A DNA stretch of 64,000 nt from CAZAMP01 sp964486455 (GTDB taxonomy: Bacteria; Eisenbacteria; RBG-16-71-46; CAZAMP01): the NCBI GenBank assembly GCA_964486455.1, contig CAZAMP010000013.1, forward strand, positions 1-64,000, written 5' to 3'. Position numbers and translations under genes: made by a program. How positions within the stretch are numbered: the first letter of the stretch is position 1; the number at the start of each line of letters is the position of its first letter. The notes under the pieces are model-generated. The model did not search any database. It had not been told where the DNA came from and saw only the letters and a program-made list of their open reading frames with translations. Of the stretch, positions 42,844-52,052 are shown in pieces.

Positions 42844-44382
42844 ATGTCTCTTCACCGAGCACTTGACCCCAACTATTCCCGGCGTCAGCTTCGCTCAGAG
42901 ATGGTGTCCATCGAGAGTGAACTGGGCATTCACGGCCGAATTCCGCACTCTTTCGACACGGATGCCCTGCTGAGATACTCCATCAAGCTGGCGTCGCGAC
43001 GCGACGTCAAACGCAACACTGACCTCTCGCGTGACCTTCTCGCGCGCGCCGGAATCGCGCACGGCCTGTGCGGCGACGACGCAACCAGTTTGGAGCTGTT
43101 CGAGAAGGGACTTCGCATCAGTCGCGGCAACCAGAAGAAGGCCCTGTTCTACTATTTGAAGGGTTTTCAGTATCACCACCGCCGCGGCGAAGCGGCCAAG
43201 GCCAAGGAGGAGCTGGTCAAGGCATACAAGCTCTCCGAGCGCAGCCGACGACTGCGGACGGAGATCCTCCTCGCCCTGGGAACGACCGAAATGCGGCTCG
43301 GGTGTCTTTTAAGCGCAAAACAGAGCATTCGGGCGGCAAACGACCTTCACGTGCGCGACCTGGTGCCGCACGGTCTCATGCGACTGAGCGTCGCGTTCAT
43401 GCGCGACGGAGATTATGAGACCGCTGCGCAGCTCAATCGGCGCAGCTTCAGTCTATTTCGGCGGGGAGGCGACTGGTTGGGTATGAAGATCGCGGACGCC
43501 AACCTCGCGCTGCTTCTTCTCCAGCAGGATGACCCGGTCTCCGCGCGCGAGGCGTTGGAGCGGGCGATCGAGGAAGGTGTCCGTGTTCTGGACATCCCGC
43601 GCCTGGGTCGTGACTACAACAACATGGCAATCGCCTGCCAGCGGATGAACGATCAGGAAGCCGCGCGAAGCGCCTTGATCGAGGCGATCCGGTATCACTC
43701 CGCCGCCGGCATGATGGGGCTTCTCGCGGGGAACTACCGAAACCTCGGCCTCTGCCTCGCGGAGCTCGGCGAGATCGAGGCGGGACTCGCGGCGCTGGAA
43801 TACGGTGCCCGGCTCGCTTACGAGCTCGGAATGCCGAATCACGAGTTCGAGATTCTCGCCGATCTTCTGACGGTCTGCATGAAACACCGCACGCGGCTGG
43901 GCGTCATTCCTCAGCTGCTCAGCCGCTGCCAGGAGATCATGGACATCGCATCCGATCGGCTGTCACGCGATTCCCTCCTGCAATTCGGTAACGCGATGCA
44001 GGAAATCCTGCACGAACAACAGATCGTGACGCCCGAAAAGGTCATCGTGCCTTCGAAGGTGCCCGACGTTTCCACCGCCGAAGGACGAACGACGCTCGCG
44101 CGAATGATCCCGCAGCAAGAAAGCTGCAACTTCGAGGATCTGCTCAAGCGGCGACTCGGTAACGGCATCCCGGGACGACTCGTTCCGCGGGTCGACGATC
44201 TCCGGCAGTTCCTGATGATGTTCGCCGGCGACTTCTTCAAGAGCGCGAACTATACGGGTGAGTTCGGGATGACGCAGGAGCGGGCGAAACGCCACTTCCG
44301 CTGGATGTGCACCGAGGGCGTCCTAGAGCGGTTCGGCTCACGCAAGGCGTCACGATACGCGCTGGCGTTTCACAGGAACTGA
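42844..44382 (+). CDS. TPR-array protein with a C-terminal winged-helix-like domain, probable regulator
   Basis: 512 aa from ATG 42844 (GGGAGATAAACCGCC upstream gives a moderate ribosome site). Helical repeats of about 35-40 residues fill 60-370, with TPR-like motifs LELFEKGLRISRGNQKKALF, YYLKGFQYHHRRGEAAKAKE and YRNLGLCLAELGEIEAGLAA. Residues 410-512 look like a DNA-binding winged helix (TGEFGMTQERAKRHFRWMCT, then EGVLERFGSRKASRYALAF). Such a combination suggests a transcription regulator controlled by protein or peptide binding. It stands alone with its own promoter and faces away from the fatty-acid operon, which it might control. That link is inference. Confidence 0.65.
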   Translation: MSLHRALDPNYSRRQLRSEMVSIESELGIHGRIPHSFDTDALLRYSIKLASRRDVKRNTDLSRDLLARAGIAHGLCGDDATSLELFEKGLRISRGNQKKALFYYLKGFQYHHRRGEAAKAKEELVKAYKLSERSRRLRTEILLALGTTEMRLGCLLSAKQSIRAANDLHVRDLVPHGLMRLSVAFMRDGDYETAAQLNRRSFSLFRRGGDWLGMKIADANLALLLLQQDDPVSAREALERAIEEGVRVLDIPRLGRDYNNMAIACQRMNDQEAARSALIEAIRYHSAAGMMGLLAGNYRNLGLCLAELGEIEAGLAALEYGARLAYELGMPNHEFEILADLLTVCMKHRTRLGVIPQLLSRCQEIMDIASDRLSRDSLLQFGNAMQEILHEQQIVTPEKVIVPSKVPDVSTAEGRTTLARMIPQQESCNFEDLLKRRLGNGIPGRLVPRVDDLRQFLMMFAGDFFKSANYTGEFGMTQERAKRHFRWMCTEGVLERFGSRKASRYALAFHRN

Positions 44383-44404
44383 TGTCGAGTAGCTGATGTC
44401 GAGT
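44379..44404. repeat. Tandem 12-base repeat at the regulator stop codon
   Basis: CTGATGTCGAGT occurs at 44379-44390 and again at 44393-44404, a period of 14. The first copy includes the TGA stop of the TPR gene. It lies between two convergent genes. Confidence 0.6.
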
Positions 44405-44412
44405 CGCGGCGA

Positions 44413-44763
44413 TTAGTCGTCGTGCGGCTGGATCTCCCCTCCACACTCGCCGTACGTGTAGGCGATGTGGACAAACCCGCCTTCCGAGAACTTCGTCTTC
44501 GATCCGTAGACGGTCGTGGACTCGGTGACGAGATTCCACGAGCCATCGTAGTAATAGACCTCAGTGTTGCGATCGATCTTCGTGATGGTGAGTTCGACAG
44601 TGAGTGGGGTCGAGCTCGCCGATTCGAAAAACTCTTCATACTCCCAACTGCCGACAATGGAATTGGTGTGGTCGACACCCGGGCATGACGCCCCAACGAA
44701 CCCTGCCAGGACAAAGGTGACAGCGACTGCAACGATCACGAATAGCGTGGCAGCTCGTCGCAT
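44413..44763 (-). CDS. Small secreted protein of unknown function
   Basis: 116 aa from ATG 44763 (GAGGAGG about 9 bases upstream). A signal sequence (ATLFVIVAVAVTFVLAGFVG) ends at a Cys-containing site (GASC), so it may be a lipoprotein. The mature domain is strand-rich (TPLTVELTITKIDRNTEVYY, WNLVTESTTVYGSKTKFSEG, FVHIAYTYGECGG), similar in outline to small lipocalin-like beta barrels. It ends QPHDD. The family is not recognised. It converges on the TPR regulator and is otherwise isolated. Confidence 0.6.
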   Translation of the reverse strand: MRRAATLFVIVAVAVTFVLAGFVGASCPGVDHTNSIVGSWEYEEFFESASSTPLTVELTITKIDRNTEVYYYDGSWNLVTESTTVYGSKTKFSEGGFVHIAYTYGECGGEIQPHDD

Positions 44764-45231
44764 GGTCAAGAACCTCCTCTCCGTCCGCAAGGCGTGCCCC
44801 AAGGTGCTGGGACAACGAATCTTCTCCCCATCGCCGCGCGATCTTACTCGACGCGGTTGACCGAGACGACGATCTTCTGAGATCTCTCGCACGCGCGGGC
44901 CGAGCGGAAGCGCAACACATTGTCCAAAAATGTATTACAGGGGACTTCCAGAATCGCTATCTACTGACCTATCTCGATTGTTTTCGAACAGACCCGGTCA
45001 AATGGCAGTCGTCAGTCGCATGCGGGTTCCCACCTATGGTAAAAACTCACACAGATAGACGTCCCAGAACGCCCGCGGGGAGCGCGGGGGAAGAGTTAGA
45101 GAGTATTCGTCCGTGTAAGACGTTTATACCAAATAGCTTCCTCGACACCCGAGAAGTGTGCGGATTGTGGCGTTTGGGAACGGTTGTTGCGTCTGTGCCG
45201 CAATGGGTGTCCACTCACGCGAGGAGGCATA
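44764..45231. other. 468-base divergent intergenic region
   Basis: This lies between the small secreted protein (minus) and the Omp85-like operon (plus). The middle (about 44920-45050) is AT-richer, as expected for promoters, but I cannot pick a reliable -35/-10 pair. A short GC inverted repeat CCCGCG/CGCGGG is at 45072-45088. GAGGAGG just before 45232 is the ribosome site of the plus-strand operon. Confidence 0.45.
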
Positions 45232-46638
45232 GTGAGACGATCGGCACCGGCCCGAGCAGCACAGACGACATACCGACGCGCCGCCATCGGCGTGCTGGTC
45301 GCGCTCATCCTGGCGTGCGGCACGGTCCCCACCCTTTCGTTCGCGGACGAAGGCGCACGAGTGGAGTCCGGCCGACGTCTCGTCATCGAGCGCGTCGAGA
45401 TCGCCGGCAACACACGAACATCCGAGAGTCTCGTCCTCGCCGCGGCCGGGCTCAAGGCGGGAGATGCGGCGTCGGCATCTTCCATTCTCGCCGCGGCCGA
45501 GCGGCTCCGAGCGAGCCGGCTTTTCCGTAAGGTCCACGTGCACAGCCGTCCGGGTGCCGATCCCGGCCGGATCATCGTCGTATTCGTCGTCAAGGAGAAC
45601 CGCCCGCATGTCCGACTCGGTCTCGGGTACGAGGACTTCTCCGGCTGGTACTTGATTCCCATCCAGCTCAACATGGACAATCTGACGGGGCGCGGCGAGT
45701 CGTTCAATCTGAGCAGTCGGTTCGGCTATCGACTGAGCGGTCTCGTCCTGACGTACCGCCGTTCCAGCTTCCACAACCCGCTCACGTATTGGGAGGTCCG
45801 CCTCCGAGGAGAGGGCCAGGACCGCGTCTACTTCCACGACGGGACCGAGGTCCTCCACGCGACGAGTCGCGGCGGCGCGGACTTCAGATTGGGCCATGGC
45901 CTCTCCCACTCTCTCGGCGTGGAGACCTGGATCGGTTCCGAGAACGTCGAGGCCGACTCGACGGCCGAATTCTATGAAGACCGGCCCACTCTGAATCGTC
46001 ACAAGGGCGATCCCCTTTCGTATGACGAGCTTCCGCCTGAGATTCAAGACGGCGTGCCGAAACGTAGACAGGTTCGCTTCGGCCTCGCCCTAGGACTCGA
46101 CACGCGGGAGGGTTCGGGGTTGCGCACGCGCGGGATCCGAGCCCGAAGCGCCGGCGAGGCTGTCCTGTCGGAACCGGGCGACTTCGCGTCGTGGCAAGGC
46201 GACCTTCGGGCCTACGCCCCACTGACCTCCGGCGTTCTTGCCGCCCTGCGGCTCCGGGGCGGCGTCGTCTCCGAGCACGCGCCATTCCACGAGCGCTTTT
46301 ACCTGGGTGGCCTGTACAGCGTGCGAGGCTACCCCAGTCAGTCACTCTCTCCACCCGGCGGTAATCTCCGGATCGCGACCGGTTCGATCGAGCTCCGAAG
46401 CGCGTGGATCGGTCCCGCGACCAATCCGCTGCTGGTCGGACTCGCGTTTCTCGACGTCGGCGTCGGATGGAACGACGGGACGCCCGACATCGACATGGGT
46501 GCGGCGGGTATCGGCTACGGATTCCGCGTGCGACTGCCCTGGATCGGTTACCTCGGCTTTGACGTTGGGCGCCCTCTATCATCGGCGCCGGTTGACGAGG
46601 CATTTCGTGTGAACATGAGCCTTGGCTGGGCGTTCTGA
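45232..46638 (+). CDS. Omp85 family (BamA/TamA-like) outer-membrane protein
   Basis: 468 aa from GTG 45232 with GAGGAGG 4 bases upstream; the upstream ATG at 45184 lacks a ribosome site. A signal peptide leads into one POTRA domain (LVIERVEIAGNTRTSESLVL...LFRKVHVHSRP) and then a barrel of about 16 strands. The L6-type motif is FYLGGLYSVRGYPSQSLSPP, here VRGY. It ends FRVNMSLGWAF, a typical C-terminal aromatic strand. With only one POTRA it is shorter than BamA (about 800 aa), so it is more likely a TamA-like or substrate-specific exporter. It is the first gene of the operon DUF4390-ntrY-ntrX-barrel. Confidence 0.83.
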   Translation: MRRSAPARAAQTTYRRAAIGVLVALILACGTVPTLSFADEGARVESGRRLVIERVEIAGNTRTSESLVLAAAGLKAGDAASASSILAAAERLRASRLFRKVHVHSRPGADPGRIIVVFVVKENRPHVRLGLGYEDFSGWYLIPIQLNMDNLTGRGESFNLSSRFGYRLSGLVLTYRRSSFHNPLTYWEVRLRGEGQDRVYFHDGTEVLHATSRGGADFRLGHGLSHSLGVETWIGSENVEADSTAEFYEDRPTLNRHKGDPLSYDELPPEIQDGVPKRRQVRFGLALGLDTREGSGLRTRGIRARSAGEAVLSEPGDFASWQGDLRAYAPLTSGVLAALRLRGGVVSEHAPFHERFYLGGLYSVRGYPSQSLSPPGGNLRIATGSIELRSAWIGPATNPLLVGLAFLDVGVGWNDGTPDIDMGAAGIGYGFRVRLPWIGYLGFDVGRPLSSAPVDEAFRVNMSLGWAF

Positions 46639-46639
46639 G

Positions 46640-47314
46640 ATGAGACGTGGCGTGATGAGGCGATCGGTTTCGCTGACGCTCTTGGGTATCACCGTGGCCA
46701 CGCTCGCATTCCCGAATCCAATTCGTGCCGGCGCGGACGACGATATCCGCATCGAGGCCGTCGTGCCTTCACGGGTGGATTCGATTCTCGTCTGCAATCT
46801 TCGCACGCGCGGGCTTCCGGACCATCCGTCGAGGGAAACACTCTCGAGTGGACTCCCGTCCGCACTCGTGCTCGCCTTCTCGCTCGTCGACGCGTCCGGG
46901 GACGATCTCGGAGGCTCCTTGACGGAAATCCGTATCGAACCGGACCTATGGGAAGAGATCATGCTCGTGCGCACGCCGCTCGTGGACCGCCGGCTTGCCT
47001 CGCTCGATGAGGTCGGCGAACTGCTGCGCCATCTGGGGCCGCTCCCCGTGCTGCCAATGGCACGTCTGCCTAGGGGGCTGACGTTTAGGATTCGCGTGCG
47101 CCTGGCCGTGTATCCGATCGCGCCCGCCGAGATCGAGCGGGTCCACGCGCTCTTCGGCGGAGGGCCGTCCGAATCCGAAGCCGATCGGCGCGAGGTTTCC
47201 GTGGGGTTGAGCTCTCTGGTCCGCTATTTCCTGGGTGATCAGCCGGACGAGGATTGGGTGGCCGACGCGACGTCGGGGCCGTTCACCCGGCAGTCGCTCG
47301 CGGAGGCGCCGTGA
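46640..47314 (+). CDS. DUF4390 secreted protein
   Basis: 224 aa from ATG 46640, one base after the Omp85 stop. A signal peptide (RRSVSLTLLGITVATLAFPN..RAGA) precedes a beta-rich domain with VDSILVCNLRTRGLPDH, a Phe/Leu-rich strand, then LPRGLTFRIRVRLAVYPIAP. These match DUF4390, whose genes usually sit beside NtrY-type kinases. Its stop overlaps the kinase GTG start (GTGA, 47311-47314). A periplasmic sensory partner of the kinase is a reasonable guess. Confidence 0.75.
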   Translation: MRRGVMRRSVSLTLLGITVATLAFPNPIRAGADDDIRIEAVVPSRVDSILVCNLRTRGLPDHPSRETLSSGLPSALVLAFSLVDASGDDLGGSLTEIRIEPDLWEEIMLVRTPLVDRRLASLDEVGELLRHLGPLPVLPMARLPRGLTFRIRVRLAVYPIAPAEIERVHALFGGGPSESEADRREVSVGLSSLVRYFLGDQPDEDWVADATSGPFTRQSLAEAP

Positions 47315-48804
47315 AGAAGACGCGCCTTCAACTCGTCGGGATCCTGATCCTGGTGGCGCTCTTGCCGCTGGTCCCCACCGTGTTCACGGCCCGCGCCCTA
47401 TTCAACCGGAGCCTGGATCCACTTCTCGAGACCGGGATTCTCGAAGGAGCGCGCGCCGGACTCACGTCCACGCGGGAGCTGCTGGCGTTCGAGAAGAGCC
47501 GGTTCCACGACGCGATCGCGAGCGACGCCGCGCTCGACACGCTCACGGCCGGTGAGATGGCGGCCCTCGATCCGCGTGAGCGCTCAGCGATCGACGCGTG
47601 GGAACGCGCGCCGAAGTCCGGGGAGCGACTCTCATCCGGGCGGACCGTCTTGATACCGCCCGAGCGCTTTCCCCTCGGTGGGGACGAGCTACTCATCGCC
47701 CGGATCGCCGGCGATGACGGCGTGGGCGTCTGGGTCACTTCTCCACTGCCGCCGGAGCTTGCGGAGCGGGCGGCGACACTCACCGAGAGCATCCGACTCG
47801 TCGAAACCGTCCGGCGCGAGCGGGGGTCCGTCATCCGAAGCCTCGTATCGACATTTCTCGTCGTCTACGGCGGGCTGTTGGTGATCGTGCTCGTGTCCGG
47901 CCTCTATCTGGCGTCGCGCGTGACGCGGCCGATCGCCGCCCTCGGTCGCGGTATCAGACGCGTCGCGGCCGGTGATCTCGACTCGAGAGTTCCGATCGAA
48001 GCGGGTGGCGAGCTCGCGACGCTTCTCACGAACTTCAACGACATGACCACACGCCTCCGGACCCAGCAGACCGAGCTGGTCCGTCTCGAAAAGATCGCGG
48101 CCTGGAGACAGATGTCGAGGCGTCTCGCGCACGAGATCAAGAACCCGCTCACGCCGATTCAGCTCGCGGCCGAGCAGATGCGCGATACGTATCCGGGATC
48201 GGATGCCGAGCATCGTCGCTTTCTCGACGAGGCGTGCGCGATCATTCAAGAGGAAGTCGAAGCGCTCCGGTCTCTTGTCGCGGAGTTCTCGCAGTTCGCC
48301 CGCATGCCGGAGCCGCAGCTCGATTGGGTCGACGCGTCGGAGCTGGTCGGTGAAGTCACCGGGCTCTACGGCGACGACAAGGTCAGCGCGCGCGTGACGC
48401 CCACGGCACCGGCGCGGATACGATGCGATTCGAATCAGATCCACCGCGCGCTCATCAACCTCGTGAGCAACGCGCTCGAAGCGCAGTCCGAGATCGGGCG
48501 CACGGAGCCAGTCGAGATCACGCTGGAGGGCGGCCGGTGGAAGTCAGAATCCGGCGAGGCGCGAGCGCTTCACATCCGCGTATTCGATCGAGGCCCCGGC
48601 GTGCCGGAGGCCGAGCGCCGGCGGATATTCGAACCCGACGTCACGAGCAAGTCGCAGGGCATGGGCTTGGGACTCGCCATCGTCGAGAACACGATCGAAC
48701 GACACGGTGGCGTGATCAGCGTCGACGACCGAGATGGCGGCGGCGCCGTGTTCACCGTTACCCTTCCCGTACCGTCCGAGGAAACCGAGGGAGACACCGA
48801 ATGA
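47311..48804 (+). CDS. NtrY-like sensor histidine kinase
   Basis: 497 aa from GTG 47311, overlapping the previous stop. TM1 is about 9-31, the periplasmic sensor about 32-175 and TM2 about 180-203. A HAMP domain follows (204-257), then the H-box with His274 in RRLAHEIKNPLTPIQLAAEQ. The ATPase domain has INLVSNALEA (N-box), FDRGPGVPEAER (G1) and SQGMGLGLAIVENTI (G2). The NPLTPIQLAAE sequence is characteristic of NtrY kinases. It phosphorylates the response regulator encoded next, which overlaps by 4 bases. The stimulus is unknown; the Omp85 and DUF4390 neighbours suggest envelope state. Confidence 0.88.
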   Translation: MKKTRLQLVGILILVALLPLVPTVFTARALFNRSLDPLLETGILEGARAGLTSTRELLAFEKSRFHDAIASDAALDTLTAGEMAALDPRERSAIDAWERAPKSGERLSSGRTVLIPPERFPLGGDELLIARIAGDDGVGVWVTSPLPPELAERAATLTESIRLVETVRRERGSVIRSLVSTFLVVYGGLLVIVLVSGLYLASRVTRPIAALGRGIRRVAAGDLDSRVPIEAGGELATLLTNFNDMTTRLRTQQTELVRLEKIAAWRQMSRRLAHEIKNPLTPIQLAAEQMRDTYPGSDAEHRRFLDEACAIIQEEVEALRSLVAEFSQFARMPEPQLDWVDASELVGEVTGLYGDDKVSARVTPTAPARIRCDSNQIHRALINLVSNALEAQSEIGRTEPVEITLEGGRWKSESGEARALHIRVFDRGPGVPEAERRRIFEPDVTSKSQGMGLGLAIVENTIERHGGVISVDDRDGGGAVFTVTLPVPSEETEGDTE

Positions 48805-50255
48805 AGCCGAGGATCCTCATTGTCGATGACGAGAAGAACATCCGCCGGACGCTTTCGATGATTCTCTCGGGCGCCGGCTACACGGTCGGGGAGGCCGGAT
48901 CGGGCGAGGAGGCGCTTTCCCTCATCGAGGAGTCCCCCGCGGATCTGGCGCTCCTCGACGTCGGCCTGCCCGGCATGGACGGCATTGAGCTTCTAAAACA
49001 GCTCACCGCGCGTCATCCCGGCACCGCGGCGATCATGATCTCGGGACAGGCGACCGTCGCGACGGCGGTTGAGGCCACGCGTCTGGGCGCCTTCGATTTC
49101 CTCGAGAAGCCGCTCTCGAAGGACCGCGTGCTGATCGCCGCGCGGAACGCGCTCCAGGTCTCCACCCTTGGTGAAGAGATCGATCGCTACAAGCGCGGCG
49201 AGGCGGAGCGACGAACGATGGTGGGTGACAGTGCCGCCATCAAGTCACTCCGCCGGCAAATCGACAAGGTGGGTCCAACACCCGCGACCGTGCTGATCAC
49301 CGGCGAGAGCGGCAGCGGAAAGGAACTCGTCGCGCGTGCCGTTCACGAATCCAGCGGGCGCGCGTCCGCACCGTTCATCAAGGTGAATTGCGCGGCGATC
49401 CCCGAGGAGCTCATCGAAACGGAGCTCTTCGGTTGCCTCCGCGGCGCCTACACCGGGGCCGACCGCACGCGGGACGGCAAGTTCCTCGCCGCCGACGGCG
49501 GAACGATCTTTCTCGATGAGATCGGTGACATGAGCCTGCGCGTGCAGGCAAAGGTGCTCCGGGCGCTGCAAGAAGGGGAAATCGAGCGCGTCGGTGACTC
49601 GAAGGTCCACCGGGTCGACGTGCGGGTCATCTCCGCCACGAACAAGGACCTCGCGGCGGAGGTCGAGGAAGGGAACTTCCGCGAGGACCTCTTCTTCCGC
49701 CTGAACGTCGTTCCGCTCAGCGTTCCGCCGCTTCGCGATCGTCGCGACGACATCCCCATGCTCGCCAATCACTTTCTCCACCTCTACACGGCAGAGAACG
49801 ATCTTCCCGGGATGTCGCTGAGTGCCGAAGCCATCGACCAGCTCGCGGCGTTGGATTGGCGAGGCAACATCCGCGAGCTTCGAAACGTCATCGAGCGCCT
49901 CGCTATTCTGAGTGACGGACCGAAGATCTCCGAAGATGACGTCAGCACCATCGCGGCGACGAGCGGGCTCGCTCCGAAAGCGGCCACGCCGACCCGCGAT
50001 GCGGCGTCGGGTGGGGCGCCGCGTCCAGACCTGGAGCAGATCCGCCGGGCCGGGGGTTTGGTCCAGGCACGACGCGATTTCGAACGCGCCTCCGTCGAGG
50101 CCGCGCTCGACCACACCGATGGCAACGTCTCCAAGGCGGCCCGCATACTAGGAATTGAACGAAGCAATCTACACAAGAAGATGCAGGCCTACGGGCTCGA
50201 GGCGCGACCGCCTCGCCCCGGCAGCCAACGCAAACCGGAGGGAGATACACCATGA
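48801..50255 (+). CDS. NtrX-like sigma-54-dependent response regulator
   Basis: 484 aa from ATG 48801. The receiver domain (1-120) has Asp53 as the phosphoacceptor (ALLDVGLPGMDG) and a conserved Lys in LEKPLSK. The AAA+ domain has Walker A GESGSGKE (168-175), Walker B GGTIFLDEIG and the sigma-54 contact motif GAYTGA (215-220) in place of the usual GAFTGA. A Fis-type helix-turn-helix is at about 440-475 (NVSKAARILGIERSNLHKKM). The F-to-Y change is tolerated in some enhancer-binding proteins. It probably activates sigma-54 promoters, perhaps for envelope genes including this operon. The stop overlaps the next ATG (ATGA). Confidence 0.88.
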   Translation: MKPRILIVDDEKNIRRTLSMILSGAGYTVGEAGSGEEALSLIEESPADLALLDVGLPGMDGIELLKQLTARHPGTAAIMISGQATVATAVEATRLGAFDFLEKPLSKDRVLIAARNALQVSTLGEEIDRYKRGEAERRTMVGDSAAIKSLRRQIDKVGPTPATVLITGESGSGKELVARAVHESSGRASAPFIKVNCAAIPEELIETELFGCLRGAYTGADRTRDGKFLAADGGTIFLDEIGDMSLRVQAKVLRALQEGEIERVGDSKVHRVDVRVISATNKDLAAEVEEGNFREDLFFRLNVVPLSVPPLRDRRDDIPMLANHFLHLYTAENDLPGMSLSAEAIDQLAALDWRGNIRELRNVIERLAILSDGPKISEDDVSTIAATSGLAPKAATPTRDAASGGAPRPDLEQIRRAGGLVQARRDFERASVEAALDHTDGNVSKAARILGIERSNLHKKMQAYGLEARPPRPGSQRKPEGDTP

Positions 50256-50914
50256 GATCTCATACACGCGCGTCCGCCGTTCTCGTTCTCACCGGCCTGA
50301 TCGTTCTGAGCGCCGCCTCCGCCGCCCGGTCGGAGACGGAGTCGTCATCCGCCTGGGGACAGGAGCGGGGCTTCGACCTCGGACTTCAGTTTCTGACGAG
50401 CATCATCGGCGCGAAGGATCCTGGTCCCAACAGCAATACGAACCAGCTCTTCGTCGACGAGGTGGGTGGCGGCCTCATGCTGAACATCGGTTACACCTTC
50501 ACACCGCACTTCGCGATGCGGCTCTCGGCCGGCGGTGGCGCGCACGAAACGACGCAGCAGGAAGTCGAAGCGTACGTAACATCGTTCGCGTTGGAAGCTC
50601 ACTATCGATTCATGCCGGAGGAGCGGGCACGGCCGTACCTCCTGGCCGGTCTCGGCGGCACGACCCTCGGCTTCACGACGGGAGCGTTCGAGGCCGAAGC
50701 GCGCGGAGGTTCCGCCATGTTGGGGATGGGCATGCTCTACAGCCTGACGCAGCATTTCGTCTTCGACTTCACCGCGCGGCTCGATCTCATCAACTGGAAC
50801 GAGATCGTGCTCACGCAGAACCTCGCGGATGGCAGCTCGGTCGAGCTCGAGCAGCCGGTGGACGACAGCGGTAGCGCGGGAAAGATCCTCTTTGGTTTCG
50901 CCTGGCAGTTCTAA
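50252..50914 (+). CDS. Small outer-membrane beta-barrel protein
   Basis: 220 aa. A signal peptide (to about 28) is followed by an eight-strand-like barrel pattern (GFDLGLQFLTSIIGAKD, GGLMLNIGYTFTPHFAMRLS, FALEAHYRFMPEERARPYLL, FVFDFTARLDLINWNE) that ends GKILFGFAWQF. It resembles OmpW/opacity-type proteins. It is translationally coupled to the response regulator and is the last gene of the operon, so it may be a co-regulated output. Function is unknown. Confidence 0.7.
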   Translation: MRSHTRASAVLVLTGLIVLSAASAARSETESSSAWGQERGFDLGLQFLTSIIGAKDPGPNSNTNQLFVDEVGGGLMLNIGYTFTPHFAMRLSAGGGAHETTQQEVEAYVTSFALEAHYRFMPEERARPYLLAGLGGTTLGFTTGAFEAEARGGSAMLGMGMLYSLTQHFVFDFTARLDLINWNEIVLTQNLADGSSVELEQPVDDSGSAGKILFGFAWQF

Positions 50915-50920
50915 TCGAGG

Positions 50921-51952
50921 CTAACGACTCGGCCCTGCCGGCCGGTAGAAAACCACACCGGAAATGCCGTCGTGCTCGCGGACGATCTCGCCGTCGGGCG
51001 TATACTCGGTGAGGATCTCACCGCATCCGCCGCCCACGAGCGTGTTTCCGTCGGGCAGGACATGTACGCTGTGCGCGCAGCCGTGGGCCATTGACCAGAG
51101 GAACTCGCCCGTCCAATCCATCTCGCCCACGCGGCACATGCTGGTCTTCCCCTCCTTTACCGACGTCTCGTCGAAACCCATGGCCCCGGCCTTGATCGTC
51201 AGACAGACGAGGGGGTTTCCGGTCTCGGCGGCGCCGACGTAACGACATCGCACACCCTCCGGGAACGGGATCTCGTGGATGACGTTTCCGTTTCGATCGA
51301 GTCCTTCCACGTGCTTGTCATAGGCCACGACAGCGCTTCCCTCCGGAAAGACGTCAAACGCATATGCACGTTCGTCCGCGGCGCGGCGCCAAAGCTCGTT
51401 CCCTTCCGCATCCCATGCGAAGAGAAACGAGTGCCTCCCCGCGACCCGCGTGACCTCGCCCGCACCGCTCCCCGACATGTCCCCGACGGTGTGGATCTTC
51501 ACCGAGAGTCTCACGAGAAGATATAGGCGGCCGTCATGGGTGCGCCGGGCGCCGATGAACGAGTGCTCGACGATGACGTCCCCGCGCGTGCTGACAATGC
51601 CGTGGTCGAAGCCGTCGAGATCGATGCGCCGCAGAAGCTCCGACTCCGGTAGATGCCAGCGCAGCTCGCCGGCGTCGTCCATCTCCACGATCCTGGACTC
51701 GATCTCTTCCGTGTAGAGAACGTTTCCGGCTTCGCTCAAGCCGAGAAGGGTGGGGACCGTTCCGGGCATGGACAAGAAGAAGCGTTCGTTGCCTTCGCGA
51801 TCGAGTCCCACGAAGCTGCGCTGACCTCGCTCGACATACGATACGCAGACGATTGCCTCTTCGGCTGCCGAGACGGCGTGAGGCACGAGGACCGATACGA
51901 TGACGTGTGTGGCAAGCGCGATCGCGATCCATCCGGAAACAGCGCCCTTCAT
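50921..51952 (-). CDS. Secreted beta-propeller protein
   Basis: 343 aa from ATG 51952 (GGAGG 5 bases upstream). The signal peptide ends VSAAEE. The mature part has six or seven short repeats of strand-turn-strand with 'D.EGN.....' turns (VGLDREGNERFFLS, EMDDAGELRWHLP, AWDAEGNELWRRA, GLDRNGNVIHEIP, EMDWTGEFLWSM, EYTPDGEIVREHD). This layout matches PQQ-like or arylsulfotransferase-like propellers. A Cys pair (GGGCGE, HGCAHSV) lies near the end. No catalytic residues are identified. It converges with the small barrel gene 7 bases away. Confidence 0.65.
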   Translation of the reverse strand: MKGAVSGWIAIALATHVIVSVLVPHAVSAAEEAIVCVSYVERGQRSFVGLDREGNERFFLSMPGTVPTLLGLSEAGNVLYTEEIESRIVEMDDAGELRWHLPESELLRRIDLDGFDHGIVSTRGDVIVEHSFIGARRTHDGRLYLLVRLSVKIHTVGDMSGSGAGEVTRVAGRHSFLFAWDAEGNELWRRAADERAYAFDVFPEGSAVVAYDKHVEGLDRNGNVIHEIPFPEGVRCRYVGAAETGNPLVCLTIKAGAMGFDETSVKEGKTSMCRVGEMDWTGEFLWSMAHGCAHSVHVLPDGNTLVGGGCGEILTEYTPDGEIVREHDGISGVVFYRPAGPSR

Positions 51953-52052
51953 CAGCTCCTCCAAGCAGCCGGCCGAGAGATATCGAATGTGACCCAGGAC
52001 CGCCTATTTTCCGCTATTTCCGGGGATTCTGCAAAACGCGGCGTGTCCAACC

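Noticed and set aside
45124..46047. 307-codon minus-strand frame opposite the Omp85 gene
   Set aside because: Shadow of the Omp85 gene, which has POTRA and VRGY motifs on the plus strand.
49245..50114. 289-codon minus-strand frame opposite the response regulator
   Set aside because: Shadow of the sigma-54 activator gene; no domains.
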